A stretch of DNA of 35,454 nucleotides from Clostridia bacterium (GTDB lineage Bacteria > Bacillota > Clostridia > Christensenellales > Borkfalkiaceae). The position numbers and the translations under genes were made by a program. A model generated the notes under the pieces. The model saw only the letters and a list, made by a program, of their open reading frames with translations. It searched no databases and had not been told where the DNA came from. Location of the stretch: the NCBI GenBank assembly GCA_029062045.1, contig JAIDQV010000160.1, forward strand, positions 1-35,454, read 5' to 3'. Shown here piece after piece: positions 9,974 to 19,500 of the stretch (positions are counted from its first letter, which is position 1; each line of letters begins with the position of its first letter).

Positions 9974-10008
9974 ATTATCTTGACTAATTGCTTTTAAAGC
10001 AATATAAT
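9974..10008. promoter_or_regulatory. Overlapping divergent promoters with shared palindromic operator candidate
   Basis: Plus: TTGACT(9980-9985)-N17-TATAAT(10003-10008). Minus: TTGCTT(10002-9997)-N17-GATAAT(9979-9974). Perfect palindrome ATTGCTTT-T-AAAGCAAT at 9987-10003 fills the plus spacer and covers the minus -35. Confidence 0.7.
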
Positions 10009-10064
10009 TGACTCACAGGCAATTATGTTGAATTATAGTTAATTATGTGCATTAAAAAAATATT

Positions 10065-10652
10065 ATGGATGATATTGAAAAGTATTTACAAGAAGCTGCC
10101 AATAAAGTGCGCTTAAAATTTAGTCCCGACGAAATGTTTCAAAGAATACTAAAAAGAATAAAAGCAAAAACGGCTTGTTTTACGGGGCACCGTCCACAAA
10201 AATTGCCTTGGGGCTTTAACGAAAACGACGAGCGGTGCAAAACTATGAAGGCGACATTGAAAGCGGAAATAGAAACAGCCGTACAGAACGGCTACAATAC
10301 TTTCTTTTGCGGTATGGCGTTGGGCTTTGATATGATTTGCGCGGAAACGGTTTTAGAGCTGAAACAGAAATACGATATATATTTGATAGGCGCTATTCCC
10401 TGTAAACATCAAGACAGAAAATGGTCGAAGGAATACAAAATCAGGTACAGAAACCTGTTGAAACGTTTAGACCGCGTTCACTATGTTTGCAAGCACTACA
10501 CGGGCGCAGAGTGTATGCTTGAAAGAAACAGATATATGATAGATAATTCTTCGCTTTTAATTGCGCTTTTTGACGGCGGGGACGGCGGTACTAAATTCAC
10601 CGTTGACTACGCCCGCGAAAAAGGATTAAATATTGTTATAATAAAACCATAA
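10065..10652 (+). CDS. SLOG-superfamily protein (DUF1273/YpsA-like)
   Basis: CFTGHRPQKLPWG, FFCGMALGFDMICAETVLELK, NSSLLIALFDGGDGGTKFTVDYA. Confidence 0.85.
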   Translation: MDDIEKYLQEAANKVRLKFSPDEMFQRILKRIKAKTACFTGHRPQKLPWGFNENDERCKTMKATLKAEIETAVQNGYNTFFCGMALGFDMICAETVLELKQKYDIYLIGAIPCKHQDRKWSKEYKIRYRNLLKRLDRVHYVCKHYTGAECMLERNRYMIDNSSLLIALFDGGDGGTKFTVDYAREKGLNIVIIKP

Positions 10653-10684
10653 AAAAAGCCGAGGCGCGTTTTTTGCGCCTCGGC
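10651..10684 (-). terminator. Terminator between the SLOG gene and the surface-protein gene; copy 2 of the 34-nt repeat
   Basis: Same CCGAGGCGC-GTTTTTT-GCGCCTCGG hairpin; 33/34 identical to 9694-9727. Confidence 0.85.
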
Positions 10685-10698
10685 TTAATTAGTTTTAT

Positions 10699-13182
10699 TT
10701 AGTTTTTCTTTTTCTTCTTGGGGGTGTCGATAACTTCGTCTATATCTTGCTTGTTCTTGGGTTTAATTACAAGAAGAAGTATGATGCCGATTAATGACGC
10801 GCCCGCTATACATAAAAGTATAATAGAAGTTAAGTTATCCTGTACCCAGGTATCTTCACCCTTCAAGGGTGCAACCTTGGGCGCCGCCGCAATCGTCATG
10901 CACTTTGTTACGGGCTCAGCGGTTTCGGAACTTGACGCATCGCACTTTATTACGTAGAATGCGTTTGCCGTCTGCGGTGTGAAGGTAAGCGAGCTTCCGT
11001 TCCAGCCGTATGCGTGGAAATTATCGTAATCCGCAGTGCCTTCTTTGAGGTCGCCGGTAGGTCTTATTTTGACAAAGTACTTTCTTTGCGTAAGTAACAG
11101 ATTTTCAACGTCATTAGAGAACTCTTCGTAAGTCTTAGCTACGCCGCCGTTGTCTTTCGCCCACAGGTCGTTGCGGAACTCGTAAAGGGTGTACTCGGTT
11201 TTTACGGATACGCCGTTGATTTCAAAGCTGTCGGCAGTGAAGCTGCTTCCAACGTATGCGGTGGACTGTTCGTCAGGGTCTTCGATGGAAATTTCAGACT
11301 CTTCAACCGTGAACGAGAACCAGGGAAGATACTTCCTCATACCGTCAAAGTCGGAATCTTTATCCTGCTTGAACATGTTCCAAATATCGCTTGATTCCAA
11401 GTCGGTTGCTTCCGCTTTGCCGTCCTCGCCATTATCCTTGTAGTAGTACATAGGATTGCTTGCCGCATCTCTTGCGTAAACCGTGAAGACGTACTTGCCT
11501 GCTTTGGTAAGGTTTATTGAAAGGCTGTTCGCGCTTTTGCCCGTAGACTGTTGCTGTGAACCGTTATTGTAGTAAATAGAGAAACTTAAATCCTCATAGG
11601 GGGTTGCATCGGTATTGAAAAGACTTTCAACCGAAGGAAGATAGAAATAGTTTTTGCTGCCTGCCTTTAAACCCTCAGCGGCTTTGTCAACCGCTTTCTG
11701 ATAATCGTCGACAATATCCTTCCATTCGGTATTTACGTTGTCACCCGTCAAGTTGGGGTTGCTCGTCGTGCCCTTGGTGTACGCGTAAGACAAACCCTGC
11801 TTATCCGTTGTAACCGCGATGTAGGAAACTTTGTTCTCCCCCTCGCCAATTTTAATGAGGTAATTATCATCAACGAACCAGTCCAAAAGAACGTAGGTGG
11901 TCTTGCCGTAAGACGAAGTTGTATCGGTGAGCTTTAAAACTACTTTAACCGCACCTTGTACCTCGTAGTCGTCGGTGTTGAAAGCCGTCGTTGACAAAAC
12001 TTGCTCCGTGGGAATATAGTGCTTTGCGTGAGGGAAGATATACTGGTTATCGGAATCGCTTACTTCTTTGTAATCGCCGCCCGTCTTCGTTAAGTACTTG
12101 GGCGCCGTGCCGTCTTCAACGTATTTATCGGTAAGCATATAGTACGAAGTGGTAAGGCTGGGCGAAGAAGTAAGAACGTCTATAACCGTATAGTCGAAAG
12201 CGATTTCGCCGTTGTATTTGATGAAGGGAACGGCTTTATCGAGGCACAGCACGGGGGGCGTTATGTCGCTGACTTGTCCGTTAGTGATTTTCTCACCAAT
12301 TTTAATGTTGTCGTTCGTAAACTCGAAACTTTGACCGTTCAAATTGTAAAGGGTCATTAACGCTTTATCTCCGTCCTTCTTCCCTTCGGCAAAAGTTGCC
12401 GCAAACGAAAGCGGTGTTACGGGGGTAGTCGTCGAAGAAGAATACTTCGAGTAGGTTTTGCCTATATTTTCAAACTTGTCGGTATAGGTTTTTGTACCGT
12501 CGGAAATTTCAACGGTGTAGTTGCCGTTTTCGTATTTGGTAAAGCTGATTTTGATATGGTCGTTAGCTACCGTACCGAGGCTGTCTACGTTTTCCAAACG
12601 CGCCAAAACAGCGCCTAAATTTTCATCGTCGGTTTCTTTATCAAGAACGTAAACTTTTACTTGGCTGTCACCTGCGGGCTCGAACACGATGTAGTTCGTG
12701 GTCTTGCCGTCCTTGGTCTGGGTGTACTGCTGGCTTTCGAATGTGATTACGAATTTGTCGAATACGTTGCCCGCTTCGGCAAAGCCTACTTCCATATTGA
12801 ACCAGCCTTTCGCAGGGTTATCGAATAAAACTTCGGTGTCTACCTCTTTGCCGTCTGCGTCGGTTGTAACTATTTCGTTAGTGTTTTCAACCCACTTGTA
12901 TGCAAGGTTCTTTCTGTAATTTATAGCGGCGCCGTCTTTATCAATGGCAAACGTCATATAATTTTTCGCGCTGTCGCCTTCACCGTCCTTGTGCGCCTGT
13001 ATCCACGCATTTTCGTTAGAGGCAATAAATATGCTTGAACCGCTAAGCGTAACCGTACGCACTTTGTCTTCTGCGGCGCGGGCAAAAGTTACGCCGAAAA
13101 ACGCGCCTAGCGCTATCATAAAGCTGAGCGCAAGCGCAACGAATAAACTCAATTTTATTTTAAAGGATTTTTGCGAATTCAT
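10699..13182 (-). CDS. Large secreted, membrane-anchored protein of unknown function
   Basis: Signal peptide (KIKLSLFVALALSFMIALGAFFGVTFARAA), low-Cys extracellular body, C-terminal TM (SIILLCIAGASLIGIILLLVI) and KKKKK tail. Confidence 0.8.
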   Translation of the reverse strand: MNSQKSFKIKLSLFVALALSFMIALGAFFGVTFARAAEDKVRTVTLSGSSIFIASNENAWIQAHKDGEGDSAKNYMTFAIDKDGAAINYRKNLAYKWVENTNEIVTTDADGKEVDTEVLFDNPAKGWFNMEVGFAEAGNVFDKFVITFESQQYTQTKDGKTTNYIVFEPAGDSQVKVYVLDKETDDENLGAVLARLENVDSLGTVANDHIKISFTKYENGNYTVEISDGTKTYTDKFENIGKTYSKYSSSTTTPVTPLSFAATFAEGKKDGDKALMTLYNLNGQSFEFTNDNIKIGEKITNGQVSDITPPVLCLDKAVPFIKYNGEIAFDYTVIDVLTSSPSLTTSYYMLTDKYVEDGTAPKYLTKTGGDYKEVSDSDNQYIFPHAKHYIPTEQVLSTTAFNTDDYEVQGAVKVVLKLTDTTSSYGKTTYVLLDWFVDDNYLIKIGEGENKVSYIAVTTDKQGLSYAYTKGTTSNPNLTGDNVNTEWKDIVDDYQKAVDKAAEGLKAGSKNYFYLPSVESLFNTDATPYEDLSFSIYYNNGSQQQSTGKSANSLSINLTKAGKYVFTVYARDAASNPMYYYKDNGEDGKAEATDLESSDIWNMFKQDKDSDFDGMRKYLPWFSFTVEESEISIEDPDEQSTAYVGSSFTADSFEINGVSVKTEYTLYEFRNDLWAKDNGGVAKTYEEFSNDVENLLLTQRKYFVKIRPTGDLKEGTADYDNFHAYGWNGSSLTFTPQTANAFYVIKCDASSSETAEPVTKCMTIAAAPKVAPLKGEDTWVQDNLTSIILLCIAGASLIGIILLLVIKPKNKQDIDEVIDTPKKKKKN

Positions 13183-13223
13183 ATTTCAATCGTCCATTAT
13201 TATAATTTTCGTTATACCTTGCT

Positions 13224-13252
13224 ATTTTACACTATTATTTAAAGGGTGTCAA
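13224..13252 (-). promoter_or_regulatory. Sigma-A-type promoter for the surface-protein gene
   Basis: Minus strand TTGACA-N17-TAAAAT. Confidence 0.75.
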
Positions 13253-13307
13253 ACAGTTTTTGTTGCGTTGGGAATATAAACAAATAATTTTTTGCCGTGT
13301 AAATAAC

Positions 13308-13336
13308 TTTACTTTGCTTATCTTTTGTGTTAAAAT
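13308..13336 (+). promoter_or_regulatory. Sigma-A-type promoter of the lysine riboswitch/asd operon
   Basis: TTTACT-N17-TAAAAT; the predicted start coincides with the 5' strand of riboswitch P1. Confidence 0.6.
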
Positions 13337-13342
13337 TTTTTT

Positions 13343-13557
13343 GCATTTAGAGGAGCGGACGGGCATAATTAGCCGCGGCGAAGGGATTGAAAAGGCAATT
13401 CCGCTATCCACGCCGCGTTGAAAGGGCGCCTCCGCCGAGGTGCGGCTACCCTTTAAGCCGCGTCGGGCGCACGGGTTAATACCCTTGCGACTGTCACTTG
13501 AAGTGTTGCGCTAATGCCGTTTTGATTTTTATTGGCAGTGCAACGCACTGTTTTTTT
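13343..13557 (+). ncRNA. Lysine riboswitch (L box) with expression platform
   Basis: L-box-like core blocks TTAGAGGAGCGG, TTGAAAGGGCGCCTCCGCCGAGG, CGACTGTCACTTGAAGTG; terminator CAGTGC-AAC-GCACTG-T7 at 13536-13557; upstream of asd-dapA-dapB. Confidence 0.88.
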
Positions 13558-13574
13558 GTTTTTATAGGTGATTT

Positions 13575-14651
13575 ATGAAAAAGTATTCTGTCGGTGTTAT
13601 AGGTGCTACGGGAATGGTCGGGCAAAGGTTTCTTTTATTGCTTGCAAACCACCCGTGGTTTGAGGTAAAGTGCCTTGCCGCTTCCGCAAACTCTGCGGGC
13701 AAAAAGTATAAAGACGCGTTAAAAAGGTGGCACCTCTCCTCCCCCATGCCCGAAAAATATGCGGATATGGTAGTTTTTGACGCCACTGCCGACAAAGAAA
13801 AAATTGCGAAAGAGGTCGACTTCTGCTTCTGCGCCGTGAATATGAAAAAGGACGAACTTAAAGAGCTTGAATATTCCTACGCAAAATTAGAATGTCCTAT
13901 CGTTTCCAACAATTCGGCGCACCGTTTTACCGACGACGTGCCTATGATTATACCCGAAATCAACGCCGGCCACCTTGAAGTTATTTCGGCGCAAAGAAAG
14001 CGTTTGGGAACTTCGCGCGGGTTTATCGCTGTGAAATCCAACTGCTCGCTGCAGTCCTACGTTCCCCTTTTGCACCCTTTGAAAAAGTTCGGGATAAAAG
14101 ACGTTGCAGTTTGCACCTATCAAGCCATTTCGGGCGCGGGCAAAACTTTTGAAACTATGCCCGAAATTTGCGACAACGTTATCCCCTACATCGGCGGCGA
14201 GGAAGAAAAAAGCGAGGTCGAACCCCTCAAAATTTGGGGCGAAGTCAAAGGCGGTAAAATTCTGCCCGCCTCCTCCCCCAAGATTACGGCGCAGTGTTTG
14301 AGGGTACCCGTTTCCGACGGACACACGGCGGCTTGCTTCGTTAAGTTTGACAAAAAGCCTTCCAAGGAAGAAATTTTAAAAGCGTGGAAAGATTATTCTG
14401 GCGAGCCGCAAAAACTTGCCCTTCCTTCCGCCCCCAAACAGTTCTTGCACTACTTTGAAGAAGACAACCGCCCCCAACCCTTCCTTGACAGAAATTTGGA
14501 AGGCGGTATGGCGGTTTGCGCGGGAAGGCTCAGGGAAGACAATTTGTTCGACTATAAGTTTATAGGCTTTTCGCACAACACCCTTCGCGGCGCGGCGGGC
14601 GGCGCGGTACTGCTTGCGGAACTTTTAGCCGCAAAAGGATATTTCGACTGA
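13575..14651 (+). CDS. asd: Aspartate-semialdehyde dehydrogenase
   Basis: VGVIGATGMVGQRF, catalytic Cys in AVKSNCSLQ, VPVSDGHTA; first gene after the lysine riboswitch. Confidence 0.93.
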   Translation: MKKYSVGVIGATGMVGQRFLLLLANHPWFEVKCLAASANSAGKKYKDALKRWHLSSPMPEKYADMVVFDATADKEKIAKEVDFCFCAVNMKKDELKELEYSYAKLECPIVSNNSAHRFTDDVPMIIPEINAGHLEVISAQRKRLGTSRGFIAVKSNCSLQSYVPLLHPLKKFGIKDVAVCTYQAISGAGKTFETMPEICDNVIPYIGGEEEKSEVEPLKIWGEVKGGKILPASSPKITAQCLRVPVSDGHTAACFVKFDKKPSKEEILKAWKDYSGEPQKLALPSAPKQFLHYFEEDNRPQPFLDRNLEGGMAVCAGRLREDNLFDYKFIGFSHNTLRGAAGGAVLLAELLAAKGYFD

Positions 14652-14696
14652 GTTCACAATTTTTTTACGGAAAGAATAAATTAATAAGCAATAAAT

Positions 14697-14816
14697 AAAC
14701 CTCGGAGATGCGAGCAAGACAAGGCGCGCGAGGAAAACCCGAAGGAGTTTACTAAATCGTAAATGACTGAGGGTTGCCACAGCGCAACACTGTATTGCGA
14801 AGCATATACGAGGTTT
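14697..14816 (+). ncRNA. Structured intergenic RNA-like element of unknown family
   Basis: Closing helix AAACCTCG-gag-ATGC / GCAT-ata-CGAGGTTT, internal hairpin AACCC-GAAGGA-GTTTAC/GTAAAT-GACTGA-GGGTT, second hairpin CGCAA/TTGCG. Confidence 0.55.
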
Positions 14817-14828
14817 TCGGGAGAGATT

Positions 14829-15713
14829 ATGACAGGATTTTGCAACGGTATAATTACCGCAATGATTACGCCTTTTACGAAGGACGGCGTGAACTTTGAA
14901 GAGTTCGGCAAAATGATAGAGTATCAGATTGACGGCGGCGCGGACGGACTTGTCGTGCTTGGCACTACGGGCGAACCCGCCACTATGACCGAGGACGAAA
15001 AGACGGAAACCATAAAATACGCCGTTAAGAAAGCCGCCGGACGGATTAAAATTATTATCGGCACGGGAAGCAACGATACGGCTAAAGCCGTAAAGCAATC
15101 AATTCAAGCCGAAAAATTGGGCGCGGACGGCGTGCTTGCCGTAACCCCCTACTACAACAAATGCACTCAAAAGGGCTTGTACGAATACTACAAAGCCATA
15201 TGCGACGCGGTTAAAATCCCCGTTATTGCGTACAACGTGCCTTCGCGCACGGCGGTAAACATTTTACCCGAAACGGTTGAAAAACTTGCCGAAATCCCCA
15301 ACATGGCGGGCATAAAGGAAGCCAGCGGTAATATGGCGCAGGTGTGCGAAACCATAAGACGCATCCGCGGTAAGATGGATTTGTATTCGGGCGAAGATTT
15401 TTTAAACCTTCCCATGCTTGCAGTGGGCGGCGCGGGACTTATTTCGGTAACATCGAATATCGCCCCCGCGCTCGTAAAGAAAATGTATAACTTAGTTAAA
15501 GAAAACAAGCTGGACGAGGCGAACGCCGTTCAGGACTACCTCCTCCCCTTGGAAGACGCGTGCTTCTTAGAGGTGAACCCCATCCCCGTCAAGGCGGCTT
15601 ACAATATGATAGGCTTCAATGCGGGCGTGCCCCGCTCGCCTTTGACCGAGCTTGAAGACAAAAACAAAGAAATTTTACTTAAAGAAATTTTAAGGGTCGG
15701 GCTTAAAAAATGA
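14829..15713 (+). CDS. dapA: 4-hydroxy-tetrahydrodipicolinate synthase (start corrected from 14763)
   Basis: MTGFCNGIITAMITPF start with upstream GGGAGAG; LVVLGTTGEPATMTEDE, VTPYYNKCTQKGLYEYY, IAYNVPSRTAVNI. Confidence 0.95.
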   Translation: MTGFCNGIITAMITPFTKDGVNFEEFGKMIEYQIDGGADGLVVLGTTGEPATMTEDEKTETIKYAVKKAAGRIKIIIGTGSNDTAKAVKQSIQAEKLGADGVLAVTPYYNKCTQKGLYEYYKAICDAVKIPVIAYNVPSRTAVNILPETVEKLAEIPNMAGIKEASGNMAQVCETIRRIRGKMDLYSGEDFLNLPMLAVGGAGLISVTSNIAPALVKKMYNLVKENKLDEANAVQDYLLPLEDACFLEVNPIPVKAAYNMIGFNAGVPRSPLTELEDKNKEILLKEILRVGLKK

Positions 15714-16456
15714 ATTGTTTGATTTGCGGCATAAACGGAAAAATGGGCGCAAACCTCGTTGAGCTTTTAAAGGACGATAACAATTTAAAAGTTGTTTGCG
15801 GCGTGGATATAAACTTGGGCGGCCAAAGCGTGCCCGTGTATCCTTCCTTTGACAAAGTTAAAGAAAAGGTTGACGTTATTATCGACTTCTCCTCCCCCGC
15901 CGTTTTAAATAGCGAGCTAACTTGGGCGGTTAAAAATAATTGCCCCGTAGTGCTTGCTTCCACGGGATATTCGGCGGAAGATTTAAAACTCATTGACGAA
16001 ACAGCTAAAAAGATTGCCGTATTTAAGACGGGCAACTTCTCGCTCGGAATTAACCTTTTAGTTAAACTTGTAAAAAAAGCCGCCCAAACGCTTGGCGACG
16101 GCTTCGATATAGAGATTATCGAAAAGCACCACAACCAAAAGGTTGACGCACCTTCGGGTACGGCGCTTATGCTTGCGGAGAGTGCAAATTCGGCCTTCGA
16201 TAGCGGCAAACCCTATGTAAACGGGCGCGACGGCATAGTCGGCAAGCGCGGAAAGGAAATAGGCATACACGCAGTGCGCGGCGGAACAATCGTGGGCGAG
16301 CACGAGGTTATGTTTGCGGGCGAGGACGAGGTTATCACCCTCTCCCACTCGGCGCGTTCAAAACGCGTGTTTGCGGTGGGCGCGATACGCGCCGCAAAAT
16401 GGCTTGTCGGCAAGCCCGCCGGCAAATACGATATGAACGACGTACTTGATATTTAA
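15710..16456 (+). CDS. dapB: 4-hydroxy-tetrahydrodipicolinate reductase
   Basis: IIEKHHNQKVDAPSGTALMLAE, VRGGTIVGEHEVMFAG; overlaps dapA by 4 nt. Confidence 0.95.
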   Translation: MNCLICGINGKMGANLVELLKDDNNLKVVCGVDINLGGQSVPVYPSFDKVKEKVDVIIDFSSPAVLNSELTWAVKNNCPVVLASTGYSAEDLKLIDETAKKIAVFKTGNFSLGINLLVKLVKKAAQTLGDGFDIEIIEKHHNQKVDAPSGTALMLAESANSAFDSGKPYVNGRDGIVGKRGKEIGIHAVRGGTIVGEHEVMFAGEDEVITLSHSARSKRVFAVGAIRAAKWLVGKPAGKYDMNDVLDI

Positions 16457-16468
16457 AAATAAAAAGAA

Positions 16469-16500
16469 GCGCTCGGTTTTGCACCGGGCGCCTATTTTTT
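16469..16500 (+). terminator. Intrinsic terminator after dapB
   Basis: GCGCTCGG-TTTTGCA-CCGGGCGC followed by a T-run. Confidence 0.75.
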
Positions 16501-19500
16501 TATGCCAAAGATATTTTATCCGAAATGCTTCGTATGAACAAGCCGAGGGTTACAGCCTCGTCGATACAGCCCGAAACGAAGGTTACAAGTTTCTCCGACG
16601 AGCGGGGAACTTTAAGCTCTTTCAGCACTGCGGGGATAAGCTCGTCCGAGTAAACGCTTACGCGGTTTAACAGTATTCCCTTCACCAAAGAAATTACGTC
16701 GTACGGGGTATAGTCGACGTCGGCCGAGCGGAGCGAAGTCCCTTCCTCTACCCTGTACCTGTCGAACGCGCCGAACTTGTCGGCTTTGAAGTAGTAGACG
16801 CCCCCCAGCATCTCACAGCTTTCAAATGCGCACTTGTTTATAAGCGCATTTAACTTTGCTTCGAGTTTTACGCCCAACTTTGAAATTCCGAAGGCGGACA
16901 AAGTACGCTTCATTAAAAACTGCGTTGATATCGGCTCTTCCGCCGCAACCACCGCTTTTAAAACGCGCATAACCTCGGCGTCGTTCTCGCCGCTTAAAAT
17001 ATAGGCGGGGTCAACTTCCTTTACGTCAATCTTTGCGGCGCGGTAGGGCTTCTTAAAACTTATAGCCGCGGGCTTGCCGTCGTCGGTGAGTTTATCTAAA
17101 AGCTCTTTTATCTTCTTAATCTCGCGCTTGGGATTGTTGAAGAAGTTTATAGAGTACAGCCTGTAAACGTTCCAGTTGTTGCGCTTTAACGTCTGCACCT
17201 GCATCACGGCGCGGTCTTTAACCGAGAACTGCTTAGTTCCGTCGCACAAAATTCCCAAAATAAAGTTGTGCTTGTTTTGGGGGTCGAGAACGCCCACGTC
17301 GATTTTGAAGTCGGACACGCCCACGTTGCAGCGGCAGTCGTAGCCGTAGGAAGAAAGCTCTTCGGCAATAAACTTGCCTATGCCCTGCTTGTTGATGTTT
17401 ATATCTTCGCTCTTTACGGATATGCTCGTCCTGCCCTTTTCGGCAAATTCCAAAAAGGCTTTAAGCCCCGCAACCCCGCGGGAGGTTGTGCGCGCCAAAT
17501 CTATCATCGAGTAGCGCATTGACGAGAACACGAGCATCTCTTCCCTTGCACGGGATACGGCAACGTTAAGCCTACGCCATCCGCCGAACTGATTTAAAGG
17601 TCCGAAGTTTAATGAAAGCCTTCCCATTCTGTCGGGCCCGTAGCAAACGGAAAATAGAATTACGTCCCTTTCGTCGCCTTGCACGTTTTCAAGGTTTTTA
17701 ATAAACAGCGGTTCTTCGCGCTCGTACGCCGCCTCTTCGAGCCCGTTCTTTGCAAGTGCCTTGCCTAGCAGTTTTTCAACGTAGACTTGCTGAGGGGTTG
17801 AGAATGTTACAATTCCCATACTCGAACGGCGCAGCTTTTCGTCTTTAAGCCGCCTTACCACTTCCTTTACAAGAGCTTCCGCCTCTTCGCGGTTGCACTT
17901 AGTGCCGCCGCGCTCGTAAACACCGTTTTCTATATACTGCATCTTTACGCGGCTATCCAACGCGTCGGGCGATGGATAGGTGCAAAGTTTACTTGAATAA
18001 TATGTTGCGTTAGAGAACGCAATCAAACTTTCGTGCTTTGAACGGTAGTGCCAGATTAAGTGTTTTTCGGGTATTCCCAAAGCCAGGCAGTCTTCCAAAA
18101 CGCTTTCCAAGTCCTCCGCTTCGGGGTGGTCGTCGTCCTGACCCGTGCCCATAAAGAAGGATGTCGGGGGCATCTGTTTGGGGTCGCCGACTATAATCGC
18201 GCTCTTCGCCCTTGCAAGCGAGGGCACGGCTTCACAGGTGGGAATTTGCGAGGCCTCGTCGAAAATAACTATATCGAAAAGTTCGGGGTCGGCGGGAAGA
18301 TACTGTGAAACCGAACCCGGGCTCATCAGCATACACGGCGCAACCACCTTTAAAAGTTCGGGTATGTCCGCAAACAGATTTCTGAGTTTCAATGAACGCA
18401 AACTGCCCTTAGTCTGGCGCTGGAATGACATTACTTCCAAAGCGAGCGGGCCTTCCGTCTCCTGTGCGGGAAGGCGGGATATTAAATCCGCGCGTATCTT
18501 TTCACGGGTTAGCGCGGTGAATTCTTCCAACAGCCTTGAATAGTTTGCCGCGCTTTCGTCCAGGACGTTTGCCGAGAATGCGGAAAGACACTCGTCCGCA
18601 GGGATATTAGTTTGGATAAAGTTCCTGTAAACGTTTTTGCGGAAAGAGGACAAAATCTGCTTGCCCGAAATTTTACCGCTTTCCATAGCGTCGGTTATAA
18701 ACGAAAGTCCGCTGTCCGTCAGCTTTTTGGCGGTTGCCTTGTACATACACCACGCGGGAAGCATATCGATATTGTCGATAAGCGAAGTGCACTTTGCGGT
18801 GTAAGTTTCAAAGACGTCCGCGTCGGCGTAGTCGGACTTATCCGCCTTTATTATCTTCATAAAGGTATCCGCGCTTTTGGTAAACGAGGTTGCCGCCGAG
18901 ATAAGCCCCGAAACAAGGGGTTTTAATATCCCGCTTGCCGCGGCGCAGCAAACGCTGTTAAAGACGTCCGCGTTATAGTCCATAAATGTCTGCGCGCAAA
19001 GGTTGTGCAGCTCGTACAAGGGTGATAAAAACTCTTCCCTCTTCTTCTCGTTTATGCCGCCGAAACCTACAAAGTTTTGCGAAAGGTCGGTGTGCGCAAG
19101 AATGCTCTCTTTTGCCTTTTCGATTTCCAAGGCGCGTTTAATCCATTCAAACTCGTCCTTTTCTTTTACGGGCTGAGGGGCGCAACGGTTAATTCTTTTT
19201 ATTACCGTCAACAGTGTGCGGGACGAACGGTAGTTTTCGCCCCAGTTGTCAAGCTCGGCTTCTATTTCACCCGAAAACTTGCCTATGTCGGGAAGAACCT
19301 TGAAGTGCTTGAACCAGTGCTTGCACTCTCTGTCATATCTCAGATTTGCGTTGTAGAATTTATAGAACTCTTCTTCCTCGCACTCGTAAAACTCTTTAAG
19401 ATTTCCTTCCTTTAAAACGCCCGCAATTTGCAAAAGATTTTCAAGTTTTGCGCGGGTGAATTTACTCGTCTTCTGCTTGAATGTATCAAGGAAAAGTCCC

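Noticed and set aside
14763-14828. Upstream 22-codon extension of dapA in the ORF track
   Set aside because: MTEGCHSATLYCEAYTRFSGEI falls inside the folded intergenic element; conserved DapA N-terminus and RBS place the start at 14829.
14625-15098. 157-aa minus-strand ORF opposite the asd/dapA junction
   Set aside because: Spans a structured non-coding element and the antisense of dapA; composition not protein-like.
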